Origin: Bacteroidales bacterium UBA4814
GTDB lineage: Bacteria; Bacteroidota; Bacteroidia; Bacteroidales; UBA7960
Reading direction: 5' to 3'
Assembly: GCA_002402465.1 (NCBI GenBank)
Contig: DHFW01000003.1
Span: 1-5,426 of the forward strand
Length of the DNA stretch: 5,426 bases
In this document: positions 1-5,363 of the stretch, in pieces
Numbering within the stretch: the first letter of the stretch is position 1
How the letters are laid out: each line of letters opens with the position of its first letter
The notes under the pieces: generated by a model
What the model saw: the letters and a program-made list of their open reading frames with translations, nothing else
Told to the model about the DNA's origin: nothing
Database searches by the model: none
Program-made: the position numbers and the translations under genes

Positions 1-1
1 C

Positions 2-67
2 ATCTACTTCGTTCAGGTACTTACTGGTTCAGGATTGCAAACCTTAAAGGTTCAGATCCAGAAGTAA
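2..67 (+). CDS. C-terminal end of a type IX-secreted protein (partial)
   Basis: This is the last 21 codons of a gene that begins outside the window; it ends in TAA at 65-67. The tail reads IYFVQVLTGS followed by GLQTLKVQIQK. An aromatic/valine strand, a short turn and a closing K-V-x-I-x-K strand ending in lysine are the pattern of the last two beta strands of the T9SS type A sorting domain. In that family the C-terminal domain directs export of secreted enzymes and adhesins through the outer membrane of Bacteroidota and is then removed. Nothing of the functional part of the protein is visible, so its activity cannot be named. The terminator 20 nt downstream supports a real gene end here. The family call rests on 21 residues and is therefore moderate. 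Confidence 0.6.
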   Translation: MYFVQVLTGSGLQTLKVQIQK

Positions 68-86
68 GCCCTTGTGGTGATACACC

Positions 87-121
87 AAAAAAAGGCCTCC
101 ATTTCCGGGGGCCTTTTTTTT
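87..121. terminator. Bidirectional intrinsic terminator between convergent genes
   Basis: Seven A (87-93) plus GGCCTCC (94-100) pair with GGGGGCC (107-113) plus seven T (114-120) around a six-base loop, giving a 14-bp stem with one G-T wobble. The A-tract before and the T-tract after the GC core let it work on either strand. It lies 20 nt after the plus-strand stop at 67 and 20 nt beyond the minus-strand stop at 141, as expected for a shared terminator of convergent genes. Confidence 0.9.
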
Positions 122-140
122 ATGGAATAATGCCAGGAAG

Positions 141-1064
141 CTATTCGAGCGGTGGCAACTTGGCCTCAATCTTTTCGCGATCGGGCTCCATCCATTCGGG
201 CAGTTTCAGGCTCTGCCCCAAGTTGTCGGGGGTTTCATCGATCAGGAAGCCGGGGCCCAGGGTGGCAATTTCGAAAAGAATGCCGCCCGGGTCACGAAAA
301 AACACCGAATGGAAATACTGGCGGTCCAAAGGCTGCGACACTTGTATGCCTGTTTTGCTCAGTCGGTCTATTATTTGCTTTTGCGTTTCAAGATCGGGTG
401 TTGAGAAAGCCACATGGTGTACCATTCCTATTCCGCCTTTGTGGTGGGGCAGTGAGGGCTTGGAAACCAGGTCAACAAAATTTCCCGGAAGGGCTTCACC
501 CGAAAAAAGCCTTATACGATCATTTTCTTCAGCAAGGCGCTTGTGGTCGAGTACGTTGACCAAAAAAAAGGCCGTCTTATCGGCAATGCTGCAGGTAAGC
601 TCCACATGGCTTAATCCTTTAATGGCATTTTCGCCTTTGATACCCGGGGTTTCCACTCCCTGGCGAGGGTCATTGGGGCTGGCAACCAGTTCAAGCTCCA
701 TGCCATCCAGGTCGTATAGGGTGAAATAGCTTTCATCGAAACGGTGAAAAGGCCCTCTGAAATCGACCTGGTATTCCTTGAGGCGTTTTTTCCAGAAATC
801 GAGGGCGTCAGCACCCACTGAAAAACCCGTAACGCTGGTTGAGCCTACCCCGGACTGTCCGCGGGGTATGCCCGGGAAAGGAGAAAAAGAGATCACCGAA
901 CCAGGACTTCCTGTGGCATCGCCAAAATAAAAAAGCCAGGTGTCGGGGCTATCGTGGTTCACGGTCTTTTTCACAAACCGTAATCCCAGAATCTCGGTAT
1001 AAAACCGTATGTTTTTCCTGATGTTGCCAGTCATGGCCGTGACGTGATGTATTCCTTTAATCAT
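141..1064 (-). CDS. Ring-cleaving dioxygenase, PcpA/MhqO-like (glyoxalase/VOC superfamily)
   Basis: The 307-residue protein has two tandem vicinal-oxygen-chelate modules, about residues 1-130 and 148-270, and a C-terminal tail ending in EAKLPPLE. Its probable Fe(II) ligands are visible: H7 in IHHVT, H217 in MVHHVAF and E265 in GGILFEIAT, the His-His-Glu set of extradiol dioxygenases. The length and the closing LPEW...KLPPLE segment match the group containing PcpA (2,6-dichlorohydroquinone dioxygenase) and Bacillus MhqA/MhqO, cytoplasmic enzymes that open hydroquinone-type rings and are linked to quinone detoxification. The true substrate cannot be read from sequence. The ATG at 1064 begins directly before the conserved first strand, so the start is secure, although no Shine-Dalgarno is visible. 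The gene lies 52 nt after lnb on the same strand with no clear promoter or terminator between them, so cotranscription is likely. It ends against the bidirectional terminator. Confidence 0.88.
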   Translation of the reverse strand: MIKGIHHVTAMTGNIRKNIRFYTEILGLRFVKKTVNHDSPDTWLFYFGDATGSPGSVISFSPFPGIPRGQSGVGSTSVTGFSVGADALDFWKKRLKEYQVDFRGPFHRFDESYFTLYDLDGMELELVASPNDPRQGVETPGIKGENAIKGLSHVELTCSIADKTAFFLVNVLDHKRLAEENDRIRLFSGEALPGNFVDLVSKPSLPHHKGGIGMVHHVAFSTPDLETQKQIIDRLSKTGIQVSQPLDRQYFHSVFFRDPGGILFEIATLGPGFLIDETPDNLGQSLKLPEWMEPDREKIEAKLPPLE

Positions 1065-1116
1065 AACAGAGCAATTTATAATGGTTCACAAGTAAACCGA
1101 AAAACGGCGCTTGGGT

Positions 1117-2301
1117 TCAACGCAGGCGGCGCAGCAAGGGAATGCGCTTCCAGGCATCGCCATGCCCGTAAAGAAACGATTTTACAGCAGAAAGCAGAAT
1201 AATCGGTACAAAGGCAGGATGAAAGGCCTGGGGCCAAATCGGCCAGAACAATAGCAGCATTAGGTTAAGTAAAAACACCACTTTAAAATAATGGCGAGGA
1301 ATGCCGATGGGATAAATCATATTGCCTTTGAAAATAAAGTACAGGTGAGTAGGCAGTGCCCACAGCAAGTTAAGGTTGGCATTGGTTGCCTCGTGGTCGG
1401 AAAAGAACCACAATAACAAAATAACCAGGCCGATTGCACCCAGCAGCGAGAAGAAAAACTTATCGAACACCCTGGCGATGCGAATCTTCAGGAGCGAAAG
1501 CATACCCAGCAGGAAAAACAACCATCCTGTGGCCACCGGCCCAAAGAAGCCGGGCTTGGAGGGTTCGAAAGTTTGCTCCAGTAAAATTGAATAGCGCCCT
1601 ACCAACGGCCTGCCATTGCTGTGGCGGGCCTGTGCAAAAGCCAGAAACATCTCGTCGGGCAGAAACATATAGTGCCATGGGGTGGCCTTGCGGTCGGCCG
1701 GGAGGCCCAGCACCAGATCGATGCCAAAACGGACCCAAGGCTTGCTTTCGAGGTAAGGCTTCAGCATGTCGCGAAAAGAGCGGCTGAATTCGGGCACCGG
1801 GTCTTCGCCCCAGTCGGGCCCGAGTTGCACCTCCACAATGTCGCGAATGCGTGTGGCGCAGTTGTCGTAAAAAAAATCGTAGAGGTAATACTCGTTGCCG
1901 GGCTGGCGGTTTACTTGCAGAAAATCGTAAATGCGCTGCTTCTCCTCCTGGCTCAGGTTGAGCACCTGCTCCGAAATGCCGCGCCCCTCGTAACGGTATT
2001 CGAGCAAAAAATACTCGTGGGGCACCACCGAAAGCTTATACAGCAGTTGCCCGCGCACAAACTTCAGGTAAAAGTTGGGAGTGTCAAAGTCGAAAGTACC
2101 ATAGTTGTAAACCTCGTCCAGGCCGGTTTCAGGATCGGTAACGCGTAAGGCGCTGTGCCCAAAAACCGAGTAAAGCTCATCGCCAGGGGTGGCAGTGAGC
2201 AACGAAATACGAGCCCCGGCAGAGAGTTCGGGCTGCCCGGGCTTGGCCGCACTGGCAGCAAAAACCAGCAGCAATGCCATTAAAAGGCTTATCTTCTTCA
2301 T
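1117..2301 (-). CDS. lnb: DUF4105 membrane protein, probable lipoprotein N-acyltransferase Lnb
   Basis: With the start at 2301 the protein has 394 residues. It has a signal peptide (MKKISLLMALLLVF..., cleavage near AASA/A at 18-19, no lipobox cysteine), a periplasmic domain at about 20-250, and five hydrophobic segments near 253-271, 282-300, 309-324, 339-356 and 360-378. The periplasmic part carries VFGHSALRV (His49) and YDNCATRIRD (Cys148), the conserved His and Cys of DUF4105 and the likely catalytic pair. From what is known of the family, a Bacteroides DUF4105 protein was identified as Lnb, which N-acylates mature lipoproteins in place of Lnt. Transfer of that role to this gene is inference from domain and topology. 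An open frame runs 13 codons further to 2340, but the promoter element at 2317-2324 lies inside that extension, and only the 2301 start puts a clean signal peptide at the N terminus. The dioxygenase gene follows 52 nt downstream. Confidence 0.82.
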   Translation of the reverse strand: MKKISLLMALLLVFAASAAKPGQPELSAGARISLLTATPGDELYSVFGHSALRVTDPETGLDEVYNYGTFDFDTPNFYLKFVRGQLLYKLSVVPHEYFLLEYRYEGRGISEQVLNLSQEEKQRIYDFLQVNRQPGNEYYLYDFFYDNCATRIRDIVEVQLGPDWGEDPVPEFSRSFRDMLKPYLESKPWVRFGIDLVLGLPADRKATPWHYMFLPDEMFLAFAQARHSNGRPLVGRYSILLEQTFEPSKPGFFGPVATGWLFFLLGMLSLLKIRIARVFDKFFFSLLGAIGLVILLLWFFSDHEATNANLNLLWALPTHLYFIFKGNMIYPIGIPRHYFKVVFLLNLMLLLFWPIWPQAFHPAFVPIILLSAVKSFLYGHGDAWKRIPLLRRLR

Positions 2302-2316
2302 GGAAAAGAATTTACG

Positions 2317-2324
2317 CAAAATTA
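2317..2324 (-). promoter_or_regulatory. Candidate lnb promoter, -7 element
   Basis: On the minus strand this reads TAATTTTG, an exact match to the Bacteroidota -7 consensus TAnnTTTG. It would place the transcript start about 10 nt before the ATG at 2301. No TTTG box at the usual 17-23 nt spacing is seen; only an ATTG at a short 13-nt spacing. The match is short and the region AT-rich, so this is moderate evidence. Confidence 0.45.
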
Positions 2325-2414
2325 CTTTTTTAAAAAACAATCGCCCTCATCGCCATGACAAAAAATTGCCTGAACAATACCAGCCTTCTTAAACCTTTTC
2401 ATCCCATCACCAGA

Positions 2415-2435
2415 ATGTGCCTGTGCCAGGCGCAT
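2415..2435 (+). repeat. 9-bp inverted repeat in the intergenic region
   Basis: ATGTGCCTG (2415-2423) pairs with CAGGCGCAT (2427-2435) around the loop TGC. One pair is G-U when read as plus-strand RNA. No T-run follows on either strand, so it is not an ordinary terminator. It lies between the divergent promoters and could be an operator, part of an unseen small RNA, or chance. Confidence 0.4.
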
Positions 2436-2498
2436 GAAACAAAACGAATCGGCGTTCTTTTTTTCTGAGACACACGTCGTTCGAAAAATTTTTATGCT

Positions 2499-2506
2499 TA
2501 TCTTTG
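2499..2506 (+). promoter_or_regulatory. Distal candidate promoter of the rplM operon, -7 element
   Basis: TATCTTTG matches TAnnTTTG exactly and is followed by GCACCC. A symmetric A5T5 tract (2484-2493) lies just upstream. No exact TTTG -33 box is present at the expected distance; the region reads GTTCG. Transcripts from here would carry a leader of about 165 nt that includes the palindrome at 2552-2583. Confidence 0.5.
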
Positions 2507-2551
2507 CACCCTGAATTTTAGCCCGTTTTGTTATCCGCTATATACCCGAAA

Positions 2552-2583
2552 AAATTTATCAACAATAAATTGTTAATAAATTT
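2552..2583. repeat. 32-bp AT-rich palindrome overlapping the rplM promoter
   Basis: The arms 2552-2566 (AAATTTATCAACAAT) and 2569-2583 (ATTGTTAATAAATTT) are 15 nt each, separated by AA, and complementary at 14 of 15 positions; the mismatch is C2560 against A2575. The right arm covers three of the four bases of the TTTG -33 box. No long T-run follows, so it does not look like a terminator. A dimeric regulator binding site or an RNA hairpin in the distal transcript are the two readings. Confidence 0.6.
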
Positions 2584-2612
2584 GCCGGAACCGAAAATTA
2601 ATCTTAGTTTTG
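2581..2612 (+). promoter_or_regulatory. Proximal promoter of the rplM-rpsI-rpsB-tsf operon
   Basis: A TTTG -33 box (2581-2584) and TAGTTTTG (2605-2612, matching TAnnTTTG) are separated by 20 nt, within the usual Bacteroidota spacing. Transcription would start around 2616-2619 and give a leader of about 60 nt before the rplM ATG at 2677. This is the best-formed promoter in the window and the likely main source of the ribosomal operon transcript. Confidence 0.7.
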
Positions 2613-2615
2613 CAC

Positions 2616-2630
2616 CCCCTTTTTAAGGGG
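2616..2630 (+). other. Short hairpin at the predicted 5' end of the rplM leader
   Basis: CCCCTT pairs with AAGGGG around a TTT loop, a 6-bp stem starting almost exactly at the predicted transcript start. It is not followed by a T-run. It may protect the RNA 5' end or take part in translational control of L13, but no known leader motif is recognised. Confidence 0.4.
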
Positions 2631-2676
2631 AGTTTGCGTTTTAAAAAAATCAGGTACAGCAAATTAAGCCAAACAA

Positions 2677-3132
2677 ATGAACACTTTAAGTTACAAAACC
2701 ATATCTGCCAATAAAGAAACCGCCAACAAAGAGTGGGTTCTTGTTGATGCAGAAAACCAGATACTTGGCCGCCTGGCCTCCAAGGTTGCAAAGATCATCC
2801 GCGGGAAGCACAAGGTCAATTACACTCCTCATGCTGACTGCGGCGACAATGTGATTATCATCAATGCTGAGAAGATTCAGCTTAGCGGTGCCAAATGGGA
2901 CCAGAAAGAGTATGTAAGGCATACCGGTTATCCTGGTGGACAGCGTATTACCAGCGCCAAGCAGATGATGGATAAGAAGCCCACTGCCATGATAGAAAAG
3001 GCCGTGAAGGGCATGCTTCCCAAGAATCGTTTGGGCCGCGCCATTTTCGGAAACCTTTATGTATATGCCGGCAGCGAGCATCCGCATCAGGCACAGCAAC
3101 CTCAGCAAATCAACCTTAACACAATCAAGTAA
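2677..3132 (+). CDS. rplM: 50S ribosomal protein L13
   Basis: The 151-residue product is full-length for L13, an early-assembling protein of the large ribosomal subunit that binds 23S rRNA. Family blocks are clear: VDAENQILGRLASKVAKI at 23-40 followed by RGKHKVNYTPH at 42-52, GDNVIIINAEKIQLSG at 56-71, YVRHTGYPGGQR at 79-90, and MLPKNRLGR near 113 followed by LYVYAGSEHPHQAQQP at 127-142. The short N-terminal stretch MNTLSYKTISANK is of a kind I associate with Bacteroidota homologues. The ATG at 2677 follows an A-rich leader (GCCAAACAA) with no Shine-Dalgarno, normal for this phylum. It is the first gene of the translation operon, behind the proximal promoter, and its stop is 2 nt before the rpsI start, so the two are probably translationally coupled. 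Confidence 0.97.
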   Translation: MNTLSYKTISANKETANKEWVLVDAENQILGRLASKVAKIIRGKHKVNYTPHADCGDNVIIINAEKIQLSGAKWDQKEYVRHTGYPGGQRITSAKQMMDKKPTAMIEKAVKGMLPKNRLGRAIFGNLYVYAGSEHPHQAQQPQQINLNTIK

Positions 3133-3134
3133 CA

Positions 3135-3521
3135 ATGGAAATAATCAACACCTCTGGAAGAAGGAAGACCGCTGTTGCCCGCATTTACATGAAACCCGGC
3201 AACGGCCAGATTACTGTAAACAACAAGGATTACAAAGAATACTTTCCGACTGGCATTCTGCAGTACGTTGTAAACCAGCCCTTTGCCATCACAAACAACG
3301 AAGGCAAATACGATGTGAAGGTGAACCTGGATGGGGGCGGCGTGAAAGGACAAGCTGAAGCCCTCAGGCTGGCCATCTCAAAAGCCCTGGTGGAGATCAA
3401 CCCGGAGTTTCGTCCTCCGCTCAAGGAAAAAGGCCTCATGCGGCGCGACCCGCGTATGGTGGAGCGTAAAAAGCCCGGCCAGAAAAAGGCAAGGAAGAAA
3501 TTCCAGTTCAGTAAACGTTAA
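3135..3521 (+). CDS. rpsI: 30S ribosomal protein S9
   Basis: The 128-residue protein is complete. It begins with the S9 block TSGRRKTAVARIYMKPG (6-22), has the central GGGVKGQAEALRLAISKAL segment (67-85), and closes with a basic tail containing LMRRDPRMVERKKPGQKKAR (101-120) and ending in FQFSKR. In S9 the terminal Ser-Lys-Arg reaches into the ribosomal P site and contacts tRNA, so the intact SKR end argues for a functional gene. The start ATG lies 2 nt after the rplM stop, the standard rplM-rpsI pairing seen across bacteria, and no separate ribosome binding site is visible. The next gene starts 30 nt downstream. Confidence 0.97.
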   Translation: MEIINTSGRRKTAVARIYMKPGNGQITVNNKDYKEYFPTGILQYVVNQPFAITNNEGKYDVKVNLDGGGVKGQAEALRLAISKALVEINPEFRPPLKEKGLMRRDPRMVERKKPGQKKARKKFQFSKR

Positions 3522-3551
3522 TCAATTTTTTTGGACAATTTATCTTTCATC

Positions 3552-4475
3552 ATGGCAAGAACAAATTATAACGAACTATTAGACGCTGGTGTACATTTCG
3601 GCCACCTCAGAAGGAAGTGGAATCCCAACATGGCTCCCTATATCTTCATGGAACGCAATGGCATTCACATCATCGACCTCAATAAAACCATTGCCAAAAT
3701 CGACGAGGCCGCTGCCGCAATGAAGCAAATCGCCAAGTCGGGCAAGAAAATTCTTTTCGTGGCCACCAAGAAACAGGCTAAAGACGTAGTAGCCAACCTG
3801 GTGAAGCAGGTAAACATGCCCTACGTTACCGAAAGGTGGCCTGGAGGCATGCTCACCAATTTTGCCACCATTCGCAAGGCCGTAAAGAAGATGGCCACCA
3901 TCGACAAAATGGCCACCGACGGCACTTTCGACAATATGTCGAAGAGAGAGCGCCTGCAGGTGATGCGCGAAAGAGCTAAGCTGGAGAAGCAGCTTGGAAG
4001 CATCTCCGACCTCAACCGCCTGCCAGCAGCCGTTTTTGTAGTTGACATTTGCAAAGAGCATATTGCCGTGGCAGAATCGCGCAAGCTCAATATCCCCACT
4101 TTTGCCATTGTCGACACCAACGCCAACCCCAACGAAATCGACTTCCCCATCCCGGCCAATGACGACGCCTCCAAGTCTATCCAGATCATTGTGAAGCTTA
4201 TGATAGAAGCCATTCAGGAAGGCCTCGAAGAACGCAAGCTCGAAAAAGACAAGGCCGTTGACGATGACGAAGACACCGACATGGACATAGACACCGACAC
4301 CGATGCAAAAGGTGCCGTGGCCGTTGAGGAAGACGAAGAAGAAGTAGCCCTGCGCAAAGCCAAGGCGGCAAAAAAAGCCAAGGCTGGCGACGAGGAAGAA
4401 GAGGAGGTGAAAGCTCCCAAAGCCCCCAAGGGCGCCCCCCTAAAGAAGCCCCAGGCCAAAAGACCCAGATTGTAA
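3552..4475 (+). CDS. rpsB: 30S ribosomal protein S2 with extended low-complexity C-terminal tail
   Basis: The 307-residue product has a complete S2 core at about 1-228: LLDAGVHFGHLRRKWNP (9-25), IFMERNGIHIIDLNKT (31-46), ATKKQAKDVV (71-80), ERWPGGMLTNFATI (94-107), and VDICKEHIAVAESRKLNIP followed by FAIVDTNANP (164-193). S2 binds the small subunit late and is needed for docking of S1 and mRNA. The ATG at 3552 gives the family start MARTNYNELLDAG; an upstream TTG at 3531 is in frame but adds seven residues with no family support. Residues 229-307 form an unusual tail: acidic DDDEDTDMDIDTDTDAK, a second acidic run, then Lys/Ala/Pro-rich KAPKAPKGAPLKKP ending in KRPRL. E. coli S2 has 241 residues, so the tail is long. 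The gene sits 30 nt after rpsI and 31 nt before tsf. Confidence 0.95.
   Translation: MARTNYNELLDAGVHFGHLRRKWNPNMAPYIFMERNGIHIIDLNKTIAKIDEAAAAMKQIAKSGKKILFVATKKQAKDVVANLVKQVNMPYVTERWPGGMLTNFATIRKAVKKMATIDKMATDGTFDNMSKRERLQVMRERAKLEKQLGSISDLNRLPAAVFVVDICKEHIAVAESRKLNIPTFAIVDTNANPNEIDFPIPANDDASKSIQIIVKLMIEAIQEGLEERKLEKDKAVDDDEDTDMDIDTDTDAKGAVAVEEDEEEVALRKAKAAKKAKAGDEEEEEVKAPKAPKGAPLKKPQAKRPRL
4272..4307 (+). repeat. Degenerate hexanucleotide repeat inside rpsB
   Basis: Six consecutive hexamers read GACACC, GACATG, GACATA, GACACC, GACACC, GATGCA, coding for Asp-Thr/Met/Ile pairs at residues 241-252 of S2. The unit is a multiple of three, so gain or loss of copies would keep the frame. It is short and imperfect. 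Confidence 0.55.
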
Positions 4476-4492
4476 TCATTAATCAAAAAAAT

Positions 4493-4497
4493 AAGGA
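4493..4497 (+). promoter_or_regulatory. Shine-Dalgarno sequence of tsf
   Basis: AAGGA lies 9 nt before the tsf ATG at 4507. It is the only clear Shine-Dalgarno match among the genes of this window; the others have A-rich leaders. It also supports the chosen tsf start. Confidence 0.55.
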
Positions 4498-4506
4498 ACA
4501 CCCATT

Positions 4507-5343
4507 ATGGCAAATATAACCGCTGCAGAAGTTAACAAACTGCGTCAACAAACCGGTGCAGGGATGATGGATTGCAAAAAAGCCCTGGTGGAAGCCAATG
4601 GCGATTTTGAAAAAGCCATCGAGATTCTTCGCAAGAAGGGCCAAAAAGTGGCTAGCAGCCGCGCTGACCGCGAAGCCAACGAAGGCGTAGTGCTGGCCAA
4701 AACCAATGCCACCGCCACAAAGGCTGCCATTATCATGCTCAACTGCGAAACCGACTTCGTGGCCAAAAACCAGGAGATCATTGACTTCGCTCAAAAAGTG
4801 CTCGACCTGGGCGTGGAAAAAAACTGCGCCAACCTCGAAGAACTAAAAGCTGCCGATATGAACGGGCGCAGCGTAGAAGAAAACCTGACCGACCTGATTG
4901 GCAAAACCGGCGAAAAACTGAACCTTTCGCACTTCGACGTGATTGAAGGCGCCAAAACCTTTGCATACATTCACCCCGGCAACCGCATATCTTCCATAGC
5001 CGCACTCAACCAAAGCCAGGTGGAAGGCATCGACCAGATTGGCAAGGACGTGGTTATGCAAATCGCAGCCATGGCTCCCGTAGCCATCGACAAGGATGAT
5101 GTGGACCCCAAGATCATCGAAAAAGAAATCGAAATTGGTAAAGACCAGGCACGCCAGGAAGGCAAAGCCGAAGAACTGGTAGAGAAAATTGCAATTGGAA
5201 AGCTCAACAAATTCTTTAAGGAAAGCACCCTGCTGAACCAAGACTTTATCAAGGAAAGCAAGAAGACCGTTCGTCAGATGCTTACCGAAGCCCACAAAGA
5301 CCTTACGGTGGTGGCGTTCAAGCGCCTGGCTCTCGGACAGTAA
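4507..5343 (+). CDS. tsf: Translation elongation factor Ts
   Basis: The 278-residue protein is complete and of normal length. EF-Ts is the cytoplasmic guanine nucleotide exchange factor that recycles EF-Tu from its GDP to its GTP form. The N-terminal UBA-like domain (about 1-45) carries EVNKLRQQTGAGMMDCKKAL. It is followed by the core signature CETDFVAKN at 80-88, whose Asp83-Phe84 correspond to the pair that intrudes near the EF-Tu magnesium site. The C-terminal dimerisation-type subdomain follows, with HPGNRISSIAAL at 156-167, and the protein ends in VVAFKRLALGQ. The ATG at 4507 has a Shine-Dalgarno AAGGA and gives the canonical MANITAAEV start. The gene is 31 nt after rpsB, the near-universal rpsB-tsf pair, and is the last gene of the operon. 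Confidence 0.97.
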   Translation: MANITAAEVNKLRQQTGAGMMDCKKALVEANGDFEKAIEILRKKGQKVASSRADREANEGVVLAKTNATATKAAIIMLNCETDFVAKNQEIIDFAQKVLDLGVEKNCANLEELKAADMNGRSVEENLTDLIGKTGEKLNLSHFDVIEGAKTFAYIHPGNRISSIAALNQSQVEGIDQIGKDVVMQIAAMAPVAIDKDDVDPKIIEKEIEIGKDQARQEGKAEELVEKIAIGKLNKFFKESTLLNQDFIKESKKTVRQMLTEAHKDLTVVAFKRLALGQ

Positions 5344-5363
5344 TTGCTGTTCTTACCAACATT

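Larger units (their letters stand above)
2302..2676. other. Divergent intergenic control region between lnb and rplM
   Basis: These 375 nt hold no convincing gene on either strand. They contain the lnb promoter element, a 9-bp hairpin (2415-2435), two plus-strand -7 elements (2499 and 2605), a 32-bp AT-rich palindrome (2552-2583) and a short hairpin at the start of the rplM leader (2616-2630). The roughly 120 nt between 2341 and 2460 hold nothing recognisable apart from the 9-bp hairpin. Confidence 0.7.

Noticed and set aside
130..729. 199-codon plus-strand open frame opposite the dioxygenase gene
   Set aside because: It is a Ser/Arg/Pro-rich translation with no domain, antisense to a complete well-conserved enzyme, and starts immediately after a terminator.
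1621..2148. 175-codon plus-strand open frame opposite lnb
   Set aside because: It is antisense to the DUF4105 gene, has no recognisable family or promoter, and is explained as a shadow of the real frame.
2451..2464. T-run after a possible stem (AACG...CGTT) as a terminator
   Set aside because: The stem is only 4 bp and no plus-strand gene lies upstream that it could terminate.
2577..2584. TAAATTTG as a third -7 promoter element
   Set aside because: It matches TAnnTTTG but has no -33 box at the right spacing; its bases are better explained as the palindrome arm and the -33 box of the proximal promoter.
2686..3135. 149-codon minus-strand open frame opposite rplM
   Set aside because: It is fully antisense to a clear L13 gene, shows no recognisable domain, and arises from the codon pattern of the real gene.
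3541..3548. TATCTTTC just before rpsB as an internal promoter
   Set aside because: The last base departs from TAnnTTTG, the nearest TTTG is only 7 nt upstream, and transcription would start at or inside the coding sequence.
4434..4443. Run of six C near the end of rpsB as a frameshift or sequencing error
   Set aside because: The frame as given reads on to a sensible Lys/Pro-rich end and a stop 31 nt before tsf. Removing one C would stop translation at once, but nothing in the sequence requires that.
4198..4501. Overlapping minus-strand frames opposite the rpsB tail
   Set aside because: Their low-complexity Ser/Leu/Arg composition simply mirrors the Asp/Glu/Lys-rich tail of S2 on the other strand.
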